11,198 bases of DNA from Winogradskyella sp. UBA3174 (GCF_002364335.1 NZ_DEXW01000016.1:1-11198); one strand, 5' to 3'. Counted from the first letter of the stretch, positions 1-7,116 are shown. Made by a program: numbers and translations. The notes: generated by a model from the sequence alone, not told the origin.

Positions 1-460
1 TACTTGCCAATCGTGCAACATCACTTCTTCCACCAGCATATCTTCCAACTTCTTTTATACCAAATTGACGTGCTGAGACTGCCGAAAATTTGTTTAAAGA
101 TCTTATTTTATTCGTACTACTTGTCAGTACAATCTCATCTAGACTGCCAATAGATTCTGTAAGTGCTACGGTAATATCTACGTCTTTTCCTGTACTCACT
201 TCAATATCTGGAATTGTACTGGTTTCATAGCCTAGGTAACTTACTCTAATGGCTTTTCTGCCTATAGGGACATCAGTTAATGTAAAATACCCGTCAAAGT
301 CTGTAATTACACCTTTGGGTATTTCAGACCCCAATAGTTCTACACTAGCTCCCATCAAGGGAAGTTCTGATTGTTTATCTAAAATACGTCCTTTAATGAC
401 TCCTGATTGTGCAAATGATACAGCGCATATCATCATTGCTAAAAACTTAATTAATTTCAT
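1..460 (-). CDS. TonB-dependent outer-membrane receptor, N-terminal part (runs off left edge)
   Basis: The reading frame starts at an ATG at 460 and stays open for 153 codons to the window edge, so the C-terminal barrel is missing. Residues 1-17 look like a short signal peptide (MKLIKFLAMMICAVSFA, cleavage before QSG). Residues about 20-103 fit a carboxypeptidase-D regulatory-like beta-sandwich (GVIKGRILDK, then TDFDGYFTLTDVPIG and VSYLGYET). A LDEIVLTSS linker and the SARQFG..EVGRYAGGRSD stretch follow, typical of the start of the plug domain in Bacteroidota receptors. Such proteins import a ligand across the outer membrane using TonB-ExbBD energy; the substrate cannot be told from this part. 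It is divergent from the kinase gene at 703. An A-rich leader containing four TATT repeats (plus-strand reading) sits directly before the start codon. The family call is firm; whether a SusD-like partner follows is not visible. Confidence 0.85.
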   Translation of the reverse strand, partial: MKLIKFLAMMICAVSFAQSGVIKGRILDKQSELPLMGASVELLGSEIPKGVITDFDGYFTLTDVPIGRKAIRVSYLGYETSTIPDIEVSTGKDVDITVALTESIGSLDEIVLTSSTNKIRSLNKFSAVSARQFGIKEVGRYAGGRSDVARLAS

Positions 461-476
461 TATTTATTTATTTATT
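461..476. repeat. (TATT)4 short tandem repeat next to the receptor start codon
   Basis: Four perfect TATT units abut the ATG of the TonB-dependent receptor. Read on the minus strand this is an AATA-rich leader, where Bacteroidota translation signals normally sit. A change in unit number would alter spacing but not the reading frame. Confidence 0.6.
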
Positions 477-681
477 TTTTACAAATCTCTGTAGTTTCCA
501 TGCTATGATAAAGACAATAATTATGAAGTGTATTTTTTTTGATTTGGATTGTAGAATTACACTTTTAATAAAATTTCTGTGTTGATTTTAACAAAAAATC
601 AACTGAACTATAGATTTCGTCAGTTAGAAGGGAATTTTGACAACTAAATATTTAGGAGTAAATACTATCTAGCATTTGTCT

Positions 682-689
682 TATATTTG
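682..689 (+). promoter_or_regulatory. Possible Bacteroidota -7 promoter box for the kinase operon
   Basis: TATATTTG matches the Bacteroidetes sigma-A -7 consensus TAnnTTTG exactly. I see no clean TTTG/TTG -33 element at the expected spacing, so this is a weak call. If right, transcription would start near 696. That leaves almost no leader before the ATG at 703 and would favour the in-frame ATG at 727. Confidence 0.25.
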
Positions 690-702
690 ATAGCATCCAA
701 AA

Positions 703-1797
703 ATGAAACACACACAAACACACACAATGTCTAAAGGTTACTTAAAGAAATTAGGTCTACGGTTTCTAGCGATTAACATTGTATTTTTCATTATTATATT
801 ATTCATTGATGGTGGTTTTACTACTGATTTAATAAATAGCAAAAGAGGTTTTTATTATGTTTCCTCTTTTGTATTGTTTATGTCTATATGGGAAACAAAT
901 GACTACTTAATACGAAAAGCAAAAAAAAAAAAAATTACCAATGAGCTATTTATACACGGTAAAATACTAATAATTACAGTTTTAGTTTTGACTGTAATTT
1001 CTGGCAGTATCTACTACGTATGGCTTTTTGAAATCAATATATTTTATAATATTGAAAAAGAAGAGCCTTGGAGTGTTTTTAAAATAGACATGCTCAGAGC
1101 ATTTGGGTTGACGGTTGTTTTTGCAGGATTCAACCAGTTTTTTTGGATATCTAGTGACAAAAAAAAACTTGAACTTTCTATGTTGGCTTTAAAAAAAGAG
1201 GTAATAAATTCTAAATACTCCTCTCTTAAAAGTCAAATAAGTCCACATTTTCTTTTTAATAGCTTAAATACGTTAACATCTTTAATTTATGAAGATAGAG
1301 ATTTAGCATCAGATTTTGTGAGTGGATTAGCTTCTTGTTATCGGTATATTCTAGACAATAAAGAACAAGATTTAGTAACATTGGATAAAGAAATGCAGTT
1401 TTTAGATTCTTTTATTTTTATGATGAAAGTAAGACATAATGAAGCCATAACGATCCACACAGATATAGATAAAATACACCTTTTAAAATTGATACCCACT
1501 TTATCGATACAAATGCTGGTAGAAAATGCCTTAAAACATAATTACTATTCTAAAGAAAAACCCATAAAAATTGAAATTTATATAGATCACAATAGAATAC
1601 TAATTACAAACAATCTTAAAAAAAGACTAGATTCTCAAGAATCAACACAGCTTGGTCTTAAAAATATTAAAAACAGATATGCTTTTTATACCCAAGAGGA
1701 AGTAATTATTGATAATAACAATCATACTTTTAAAGTAAGTATGCCCTTACTTTCTGCAGATTTAAAACAAGCTACAGAAACCACTTTAACGATTTAA
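703..1797 (+). CDS. LytS/YehU-type sensor histidine kinase
   Basis: A 364-residue membrane sensor kinase that should phosphorylate the LytTR regulator encoded 4 nt downstream. Four hydrophobic segments (about 17-35, 51-68, 87-108 and 128-149) form the membrane domain. A coiled stretch leads into the His_kinase domain (PF06580 type) with SQISPHFLFNSLN, where His182 is the expected phosphoacceptor. The ATP-binding domain shows an N box (LVENALKHN, Asn275) and a G-box-like QLGLKNIKNRY (316-326). There is no separate extracellular sensor domain, so any signal is sensed by the membrane part. An alternative start is the ATG at 727 (residue 9); the first eight residues come from a CA-rich tract and may be untranslated. 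A run of 14 A at 921-934 encodes lysines between membrane segments 2 and 3 and could slip. Family assignment is secure; signal and target are unknown. Confidence 0.9.
   Translation: MKHTQTHTMSKGYLKKLGLRFLAINIVFFIIILFIDGGFTTDLINSKRGFYYVSSFVLFMSIWETNDYLIRKAKKKKITNELFIHGKILIITVLVLTVISGSIYYVWLFEINIFYNIEKEEPWSVFKIDMLRAFGLTVVFAGFNQFFWISSDKKKLELSMLALKKEVINSKYSSLKSQISPHFLFNSLNTLTSLIYEDRDLASDFVSGLASCYRYILDNKEQDLVTLDKEMQFLDSFIFMMKVRHNEAITIHTDIDKIHLLKLIPTLSIQMLVENALKHNYYSKEKPIKIEIYIDHNRILITNNLKKRLDSQESTQLGLKNIKNRYAFYTQEEVIIDNNNHTFKVSMPLLSADLKQATETTLTI
921..934 (+). repeat. A14 homopolymer inside the histidine kinase gene
   Basis: Fourteen consecutive A follow GC at 919-920 and encode the end of Ala73 and Lys74-77, in the loop after membrane segment 2. 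Loss or gain of one base would truncate the kinase before its catalytic domain, so this is a possible slippage or phase-variation site. Confidence 0.9.
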
Positions 1798-1801
1798 TAC
1801 T

Positions 1802-2554
1802 ATGACAGCCGTAATTATAGAAGATGAAGATATCGCCTCTAGACGTTTAAGAAATTTAATTGAGGAATTAGCTCCTAACTGTGAAATATTAGCACAAATT
1901 TCATCTGTAGAAAGTGGTCATAAATGGTTTAAAAATAATGAATTACCTGATCTTATTTTTTTAGATATTCAGTTAAATGATGGGTATGGTTTTGATATTA
2001 TTGATCAGTTAGAAAATCATCCACCAATAATTTTTACAACCGCCTATAATGAGTATGCGATTAGAGGTTTTAAATATAACGGACTTGATTATTTGTTAAA
2101 ACCGATAGATAAAAAAGAACTTCAAAAAGCACTTCAAAAATACACCAAAACAATAGAAAAAAGCAACAATAGGTTCACAGATATTGAAGCGATAAGGCAC
2201 TTATTTAAAAAGGAGTATAAGAGAAGATTTATGGTTAAGGTTGGTAATCAGTTCAGCACTTTTAATGTTGAAGATATTGCCTATTTTATGGCAGATAATG
2301 GCGTCATATTTTTACGAAATAAAAAAGGTAGAAAATTCCCTATTGAATACACTATAGATCAATTAGAAGAGATATTAAATCCTATTCATTTTTTTAGAAT
2401 AAATCGAAAATATATGGTCTCTGTTGAAGCTGTTAAAGAAATTCATTCCTATTTTAATAGCAGATTATCAATAAAAATAGCACCGAACCAAGAAGAACAA
2501 ATAATCGTTTCAAGAGAACGAACAACAAATTTTAAAAAATGGTTAGACACTTAA
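1802..2554 (+). CDS. LytTR-family response regulator
   Basis: A 250-residue cytoplasmic DNA-binding regulator, partner of the upstream LytS-type kinase and almost certainly co-transcribed with it (4-nt gap). The receiver domain covers about residues 1-118: acidic pocket EDED (7-10), phosphoacceptor Asp55 in LIFLDIQLNDGYGFD, Thr79/Thr80 and Lys100 in LLKPID. The LytTR DNA-binding domain covers about 142-246, with the characteristic VEDIAYFMADNGVIFL, FFRINRKYMVSVEAV and final VSRERTTNFKKWL stretches. All key receiver residues are present and length is normal for the family. LytTR proteins bind paired short direct repeats upstream of targets; I could not assign such a pair with confidence in the 461-702 region, so regulation of the divergent receptor is only a possibility. 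Confidence 0.93.
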   Translation: MTAVIIEDEDIASRRLRNLIEELAPNCEILAQISSVESGHKWFKNNELPDLIFLDIQLNDGYGFDIIDQLENHPPIIFTTAYNEYAIRGFKYNGLDYLLKPIDKKELQKALQKYTKTIEKSNNRFTDIEAIRHLFKKEYKRRFMVKVGNQFSTFNVEDIAYFMADNGVIFLRNKKGRKFPIEYTIDQLEEILNPIHFFRINRKYMVSVEAVKEIHSYFNSRLSIKIAPNQEEQIIVSRERTTNFKKWLDT

Positions 2555-2801
2555 AAAAAGTAATTTATTCACAATTTAAAAGCATAAAACATGAATAAAA
2601 TTAAAAGTTCATCCCATTTCACGCATATTGCAACTTCTCTCCTATCCCTTCGGATACCCTCAGAACAAGCCGATTCCATTATATTTTAAAGAGAATTTTT
2701 AGAAGGAAAAAATAAAAGAAGATGCGTGTTTATAAAGCTTTTTACCAGAGCAAAGTAATCGCAATAAAAATACGTGACAGGCGCCATGCAGCAGATTTTA
2801 T
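2555..2801. other. Intergenic stretch with no assigned gene
   Basis: This 247-bp gap separates the converging LytTR regulator and the decayed lipoprotein gene. It is less AT-rich in the middle than its neighbours. It holds a 5-bp-stem hairpin TATCC-CTTC-GGATA (2644-2657) without a T-run, a 32-codon plus-strand ORF (2591-2689), and an open plus-strand stretch from 2722 that overlaps the lipoprotein remnant antisense. Neither looked like a protein I recognise. It may contain debris of an older gene. Confidence 0.4.
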
Positions 2802-3381
2802 TCAATATTTAATGTTTTTTTCTGCTGTTCTGTTAAATTCCATTTTTCTTGTATATCTAAATTCAATACAGTTGACTTTCAAATTTGGATTTTGCTTCTT
2901 TAACTCTTTGTACCAGTCGAATGATTCTTCATTAAATTTACAAACAAATTTCGCCCAATTTATTATAATAAAAATAGTCCCTTTTTCCGTTAAGTCTTTG
3001 TTTAGCGGTGAAATATTTTCTGACCAATCATTAATGGTGATTTTTTTATTAAATTTTAAGGAATCGATTTTTTCAATTTCATTAATAACTTTCGTACATC
3101 GTTTGTTATTAAACCTATTTTTAACTAGATAGCCGTTAGAATTGAAGAATAGAATTTCAGGCACTTTAATTTTACCTTTATTGCTCAGAGATGTGAAACT
3201 ATTAAAATCTTTAATAGAAATATAAATCATCTTTTTCAAAATTCACTTTATTTTTAGTAAGATAAGTATTTAAACTTTCTTTATTATCAACATTCAAATC
3301 GAGTGATATATTTCCCTGTATAGAACAAGAAATAAAAACAAGAAAGAACAAAGCTATATGTATACTTTTTTTATAATTGAT
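2802..3381 (-). pseudogene. Decayed lipoprotein gene (lost start codon plus frameshift)
   Basis: Two minus-strand frames join into one plausible exported protein of about 190 residues. From ATC at 3379-3381 (where ATG would be expected, in the context NYKKSIH) the frame reads a type II signal peptide IHIALFFLVFISC with lipobox FISC. It then continues about 45 codons to KDDLYFY and a stop near 3216. One base shift around 3220-3230 enters the frame that runs to the TGA at 2802: IKDFNSFTSL, KVPEILFFNSNG, TIFIIINWAKFVC, then ELKKQNPNLKVNCIEF. A TTG or ATG start near 3230-3239 for the second part alone would give 142-145 residues without a signal peptide, which I consider less likely. The function is not recognised. 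The II-NWAKF...WYKELKKQNPNLKV layout recalls thioredoxin-fold lipoproteins of Flavobacteria, but no CxxC is visible. A sequencing error could explain the frameshift but not the missing ATG. Confidence 0.6.
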
Positions 3382-3453
3382 TCTTTAGAATTGTCGTTTT
3401 TTTTAATTTGCTACGAACAAACGGATATCGCACTTTTTTACAGATAGTTAGAG

Positions 3454-3774
<321 letters not shown>

Positions 3775-3792
3775 AATTTCAGTTCCTTTTTT

Positions 3793-4473
3793 TTATTCTA
3801 CAGGATATTTTGATATTCCAGCTTCACTATGTTCAAAAAGTTCAGATTCATAGAAAAAATTTGCCATCGCTAATCCATCTCCATTTGATTCTTTAGTAGC
3901 TCTTAATTCAAACCATTTTTCCATAAATTGATTCTGTTCTACCATTTCCGTATTTGTTTCAATAATCATTTGGTTTAAGTCTGTTAAATTGTTTGCATCA
4001 AAAACTTTTACGAAAAAACTACTTCCGTAACTATTTATACATAAATTTCCTATTGGTTCCCAAATCAAATTATTGCAGTCATCGCTATCCATTGTGAAAT
4101 GAACGTAGGAAATAATTGTGTTTTGGTTTAAGTCTGAAATTATTTGAGTTATTTCTTCACAATCTTTGGATGTATTTAACTTTAATGGTATTTCCTTAAA
4201 TTTATATTGTCCACTAGTCTGAATTGTGTAATTGTAGTTTTGGTCAATAACATCTATGGTTGTAATGAAATTTTGAATTTCACTTTCATTATAAGTAGTA
4301 TCAATTGCTATTAAAATATATTCATTTGACATTACTCCCAAAAAGTCTTCAGTTCCGTTATAATATTTAAAATTTATAAAATCACAACTGCTTTGAACTG
4401 GTTCAGTTTCATTATCGTTAGAACAACCGATTAATGTAATTCCAATTAATAATGTTAAAATATAATTTTTCAT
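3793..4473 (-). CDS. Exported lipoprotein, unknown function, possible peptidase-propeptide-like C-terminus
   Basis: A 226-residue protein with an N-terminal lipoprotein signal (MKNYILTLLIGITLIGC); lipobox LIGC gives Cys17 as the lipidated residue, followed by SNDNET, so it should end up in the outer membrane or periplasm. Four more cysteines (30, 105, 133, 144) could form disulphides. The C-terminal third (about 152-218: FFVKVFDANNLTDL, MVEQNQFMEKWFELRAT, GDGLAMANFFYESELFEHSE) resembles, from memory, the region preceding the catalytic domain in Bacteroidota S8 subtilases (propeptide/I9-like ferredoxin fold). No catalytic domain follows, so a free-standing inhibitor-like or binding domain is conceivable; this is a guess. 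The ATG lies 24 nt from the R'-like end of repeat A, as in an integron cassette, and the DUF3995 remnant follows after 18 nt. Confidence 0.7.
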   Translation of the reverse strand: MKNYILTLLIGITLIGCSNDNETEPVQSSCDFINFKYYNGTEDFLGVMSNEYILIAIDTTYNESEIQNFITTIDVIDQNYNYTIQTSGQYKFKEIPLKLNTSKDCEEITQIISDLNQNTIISYVHFTMDSDDCNNLIWEPIGNLCINSYGSSFFVKVFDANNLTDLNQMIIETNTEMVEQNQFMEKWFELRATKESNGDGLAMANFFYESELFEHSEAGISKYPVE

Positions 4474-4497
4474 AATACTGTTTTTTAGTAGATGGTC

Positions 4498-4631
4498 TTT
4501 TATCGTTATGTGTATGTTTAGTTGCGTGGTTAAGAACCTAAATTAGTAAACAAATACGGATTAGAAAAAATTCCGAAGGAATTTTCCAGTTAAGCACTTG
4601 CCAAAGCAATTAATTATACACGATATTATAT
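4498..4631 (-). repeat. attC-like palindromic repeat A (134 bp)
   Basis: Read on the minus strand, this imperfect palindrome runs from an R''-like ATATAAT (4625-4631) to an R'-like GATAAAA (4498-4504); both boxes are degenerate. The body shares with repeats B and C the segment TATAATTAATTGC, a central hairpin (AAAATTCC-GAA-GGAATTTT on the plus strand), and with C and D the arm GTTTACTAATT..AGTTGC. The two arms pair with each other over most of their length. The lipoprotein gene at 4473 starts just beyond the R' end. The decayed gene on the other side ends inside it. Confidence 0.7.
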
Positions 4632-4953
4632 GCTGGCTTTTTTGATTTTTTTCGGCTTATTAGAATCTGAATCCAACTTTTTAAAGATGAATTAATTTGA
4701 AATTCTTCTTGTATTTCGTCTACTATTAAAGCATAACCTTAAAAGTCCTATTGCCTGTTTTTACTTTTGATTTTCCGCATGTTAACTACAGCCAACCAAA
4801 TTCCGATAGTTTCACCTGGAATTCCTATTAAAGGCTTCTCAAATGCTAATATGATTCCGCTTATTATTGTTATTATTCTAAATCCAATCTATAATTTTTC
4901 AGAACTATTTCCCGTATTATTCAATTTTAAAAGATGATTTTACTTTTTGTCAT
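4610..4953 (-). pseudogene. Decayed small membrane-protein cassette gene ending inside repeat A
   Basis: ATG at 4953 reads MTKSKIIF and hits a stop; a one-base shift continues KLNNTGNSSEKL, an in-frame TAG, then two likely membrane segments (GFRIITIISGIILAFEKP and IPGETIGIWLAVVNM) and a basic stretch KIKSKNRQ before TAG at 4748-4750. One more TAA follows, and the same frame then stays open through VDEIQEEFQINSS and SRKKSKKPAYN to a TAA at 4610-4612 within repeat A (..IVYN*). So there is one frameshift and three internal stops across about 114 codons. The last codons come from the repeat, like the intact 301-residue gene ending in repeat B. The family is not recognised. The IS30 remnant lies just upstream of the ATG and probably separated the gene from its original leader. 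Confidence 0.5.
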
Positions 4954-4970
4954 TAATCTATTTTAAAAGG

Positions 4971-5249
4971 TAGATTCAAGTCATAAACGCGACAACTCCT
5001 TTGTTGTTGATTGCGTTAACAAATACGTCATCAGGCGTAAAATAATTACACCTCTTTCTGGGTCTATTGTTTAGTATTTTTTTCTGCTCTTTTGACTTGT
5101 TTTTCTTGAATTAAGTCAAAGTTAGTTTTTTTTGGAAAGCACTGTCTGACTAATCCATTTAAATTTTTATTAGCTCCCCTTTGCTAGATATGATAGGGTT
5201 TAGGCTTTTTTTTACAACAGCAAACTGTTGCGTTTATTACTTGAATCTA
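4971..5249 (-). mobile_element. IS30-family remnant with both terminal inverted repeats (279 bp)
   Basis: Ends are TAGATTCAAGTCATAAACGC (4971-4990) and, inverted, the matching copy at 5226-5249; they differ at few positions. Between them the minus strand encodes only the C-terminal end of an IS30-type transposase: PKPYH, then RGANKNLNGLVRQCFPKKTN, QVKRAEK, a frameshift, and LNNRPRKRCNYFTPDDVFVN, ending at a TGA (4976-4978) inside the inverted repeat. This is the family's conserved WERG.NEN.NGLIRQ.FPK and LNNRPRK.L.Y.TP block. Here Glu is replaced by Gln/Lys, and there is an in-frame TAG before QRGAN. The N-terminal HTH and the first two DDE residues are deleted. The copy cannot transpose by itself but could be mobilised in trans. 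No convincing target duplication is visible. Confidence 0.8.
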
Positions 5250-5296
5250 AGAAACTCTTTCCTTTCGCTTATTTGAAAGGCTGATTTTTTGCTTGG

Positions 5297-5429
5297 ATAT
5301 AACGTGTTCGGGTATGGTTAGTTGCATTGGCTAGTAACTTAATTAATAAAAGAAAACGAACCAGAGGAAAATTCGTAGAATTTTCCGAATATACAGATAA
5401 TAAGCAATTAATTATACAGGTTGTTAGGC
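5297..5429 (-). repeat. attC-like palindromic repeat B (133 bp)
   Basis: On the minus strand it begins with GCCTAAC (5423-5429), a perfect match to the attC R'' consensus RYYYAAC, and ends with GTTATAT (5297-5303), 6 of 7 to R' GTTRRRY. It shares TATAATTAATTGC and a central AAAATTC-TAC-GAATTTT type hairpin with repeats A and C, but its middle is more diverged. The stop codon of the 301-residue membrane protein lies 22 nt inside its right end. Confidence 0.75.
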
Positions 5430-6313
5430 AAAGTGTTTTTTTCGTATTTGTTATGGATTGTTATTATTGCTAGTCCAAAAAGAACAGCTGTAACAATTAA
5501 AATAGTGCTGACTAATCCACTTACTCCAAACGACATTCTTATTAAAATTGTTGATATGACAAATCCAGAGTTTCTGATAATTTTATGAAACTGGTCCGTA
5601 TAAAAGAAGGAAATCAAAAGCAGAACAACATCTACCAAAATTAGTACCGTAAAAAATTCATCAAAAAATAGATTGTTGATACTTTCAAATGTAGGTAATT
5701 CGTTAGATGAGATGGAAATTCCTGTAGACCAATCGATAAGCGTATATAAAGCCATAACAAAAAATAATGGTACTAAAATAACTGCTATTAATTTTTTCTT
5801 ATTGACAAATCTTTCAATAATAGGTTTGATGCTTACTTGATGGACTAGTTTTTGTTTTCCTTGTTTTTGAAATAGGAATATTAAATAAAAAAGTAAAAGA
5901 GAAGCAACTAAATCATAAGTAAACTGCAAGTCTCCTTTAATTTCAAACCAATTTTCAGAAAGTTCTAAAGCTGATAAATCTTTAAACAACTTACGTATAA
6001 TAATTAGTGTTATAATTTCGTACTGTTTGGTTATATATGTTGTAAACGATTTTGGTAAATAGTAAATTAAGAGATAAACCTCATAAATAAGAATAAAAGA
6101 AAATGGCGTGTAAACAGCTGATATAGGATTTTTTAGTAATTCTGAGTCTGATGAAAAATCTATAAAACCGAATTTCATAAAATAGATTATCGCCAAATGG
6201 ATAAAAAAACTAAATATTGCAACTTTGAGAATAATTTTTTCAGTTTTTCCGCGAGTATTCTGAGAAAGAAGTCTATCGAAAACGAATGTCACTATTTTAT
6301 TTTTCTTAGTCAT
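5408..6313 (-). CDS. Polytopic inner-membrane protein of unknown function in an integron-like cassette
   Basis: An intact 301-residue protein with about seven hydrophobic segments (near 30-49, 67-86, 98-107, 133-149, 174-193, 220-238 and 250-286), basic N-terminus, and connecting loops such as NPISAVYTPFSFILIYEVY, YYLPKSFTTYITKQYEI and IRKLFKDLSALELSENWFE. I do not recognise a characterised family; no nucleotide-binding, peptidase or transport signature is visible. The context is striking: the ATG lies 13 nt after GTTAGAC, a perfect R' box at the end of repeat C, and the gene terminates inside repeat B, whose first bases encode the last residues (LPNNLYN*). This start-after-R', stop-within-R'' layout is how integron cassette genes are arranged. 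No promoter of its own is apparent in the 13-nt leader, so expression may depend on read-through or an upstream promoter. Confidence 0.8.
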   Translation of the reverse strand: MTKKNKIVTFVFDRLLSQNTRGKTEKIILKVAIFSFFIHLAIIYFMKFGFIDFSSDSELLKNPISAVYTPFSFILIYEVYLLIYYLPKSFTTYITKQYEIITLIIIRKLFKDLSALELSENWFEIKGDLQFTYDLVASLLLFYLIFLFQKQGKQKLVHQVSIKPIIERFVNKKKLIAVILVPLFFVMALYTLIDWSTGISISSNELPTFESINNLFFDEFFTVLILVDVVLLLISFFYTDQFHKIIRNSGFVISTILIRMSFGVSGLVSTILIVTAVLFGLAIITIHNKYEKNTLPNNLYN

Positions 6314-6326
6314 ATCGACTTATTTT

Positions 6327-6459
6327 GTCTAACTTGATGTGTATGGTAGTTGCTTGGTTAAGCAACTAAATTAGTAAACAAATTCGGATTAGAGAAAATT
6401 CTCACGGAATTTTCTAGATAAGCACTTACCAAAGCAATTAATTATTCGGCTTGTTTCTG
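6327..6459 (-). repeat. attC-like palindromic repeat C (133 bp)
   Basis: On the minus strand it ends with GTTAGAC (6327-6333), a perfect R' box (GTTRRRY). The opposite end (CAGAAAC, 6453-6459) is a poor R'' box, apparently mutated. Strongly paired arms: ATTGCTTTGGTAAGTGCTTA on one side against TTGCTTAACCAAGCAA on the other. The apex is a hairpin AGAAAATTCCGTGAGAATTTTCT. It is followed after 13 nt by the ATG of the membrane protein gene. Confidence 0.75.
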
Positions 6460-6582
6460 TTTTCTGTTTCTCCAGTTTTTGAGTGAATTCGCTCAGCGAT
6501 TTATTCCGTAAACTTTTTTAATTCCGAATGTGGGAGCAATTCCGTAAATTGCTTTATTCGGGACACAGTTCGGTTTCTTATT
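6442..6582 (-). pseudogene. Possible cassette gene remnant ending in repeat C
   Basis: Between repeat C and the 87-residue gene the minus strand has one long frame, KKPNCVPNKAIYGIAPTFG then KKVYGINR, broken by a TGA (6493-6495) and continuing ANSLKNWRNRKQKQAE to TAA at 6442-6444 inside the repeat. A second frame (RIHSKTGETENRNKPNN) ends at the stop position equivalent to that used in repeats A and B. No start codon or family can be assigned, so this is only a suggestion of decayed coding sequence. Confidence 0.3.
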
Positions 6583-6627
6583 TTAATCCAGTTTCCAATT
6601 GCGTGAATTAGCTAAAAACCAGGCGTT

Positions 6628-6891
6628 TTATTTTAGATCACTCTTTTTATATTTTTTATGCTCTATTTTTTTCTTTTCCAAAATTGCGTAAAACTTTCGT
6701 GGTGATATTTTTAGGTCTCTAGTTATTTCACTTACTTTTTTCTTTCCTTTCTTATAAAGCTTTAAATTATCGTTTACATTTTTATTGAAATAATAATCAT
6801 TTAGTTTCTCAATAACCTGTAATTCAGTCAAATTTGATTCACTTGCATAATTTTCTAATTTCGATTTGACTTTATATAGATTGTTTTTCAT
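6628..6891 (-). CDS. Small basic protein with a C-terminal helix-turn-helix-like segment
   Basis: An intact 87-residue, lysine-rich protein starting at ATG 6891, 32 nt after the R'-like end of repeat D (leader AAAATTACACCT). Residues about 45-78 (LYKKGKKKVSEITRDLKISP followed by RKFYAILEKKKI) read like a resolvase/Hin-type helix-turn-helix: a helix, a turn at the DLKIS position, and a recognition helix RKFYAILEKK. The N-terminal half (LYKVKSKLENYASESNLTEL) is likely helical. It could bind DNA, possibly as a small regulator or a recombinase-derived accessory protein; no catalytic domain is present. It is the only intact gene between repeats C and D. Function is inferred from a short motif only. 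Confidence 0.55.
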   Translation of the reverse strand: MKNNLYKVKSKLENYASESNLTELQVIEKLNDYYFNKNVNDNLKLYKKGKKKVSEITRDLKISPRKFYAILEKKKIEHKKYKKSDLK

Positions 6892-6923
6892 AGGTGTAAT
6901 TTTTAAAGTGCTGTTTCAATGAA

Positions 6924-7055
6924 TACTAACGTTTATGTATAAGGTTAGTTGCGTGGTTAAGCAACTCAATTAGTAAACTAATCAAAGATAGGAAATTCCA
7001 ACGGAATTTTTGTAGGTAGTCGAGAACTATCAATTAATTTTATACGGTGTTGTGA
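6924..7055 (-). repeat. attC-like palindromic repeat D (132 bp)
   Basis: Minus-strand ends are TCACAAC (7049-7055; 5 of 7 to RYYYAAC) and GTTAGTA (6924-6930; 5 of 7 to GTTRRRY). It shares with C the arm AGTTGCTTAACCACGCAACT and GTTTACTAATT, and has a central AAATTCC-GTT-GGAATTT hairpin. The right-hand arm (TTGATAGTTCTCGACTACC) is more diverged than in A and C. The 87-residue gene starts 32 nt beyond the R' end; the hydrolase operon ends 145 nt before the R'' end. Confidence 0.7.
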
Positions 7056-7116
7056 GTAGTGTTTTTATTCTTCTAATTTATTGTTTTCATTTTTTAGTGT
7101 TTTATGTGTTATTTTT

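Noticed and set aside
249..494. Plus-strand 81-codon ORF
   Set aside because: It lies antisense to the N-terminus of the TonB-dependent receptor, whose domains are recognisable; it has no start signal or family.
2644..2657. TATCC-CTTC-GGATA hairpin as a terminator for the LytTR gene
   Set aside because: The stem is only 5 bp, lies 90 bp beyond the stop and has no T-run after it.
2591..2689. 32-codon plus-strand ORF
   Set aside because: Too short and without a recognised family, hydrophobic segment or context to support a gene.
2722..3132. Plus-strand 136-codon ORF
   Set aside because: Mostly antisense to the lipoprotein remnant, where the minus-strand frame looks more protein-like. Only its first 27 codons lie outside it.
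4498..7055. CRISPR array as an explanation for the repeats
   Set aside because: Repeats are 132-134 bp, diverged, self-complementary and 0.6-1 kb apart with genes between them; no cas gene is visible.
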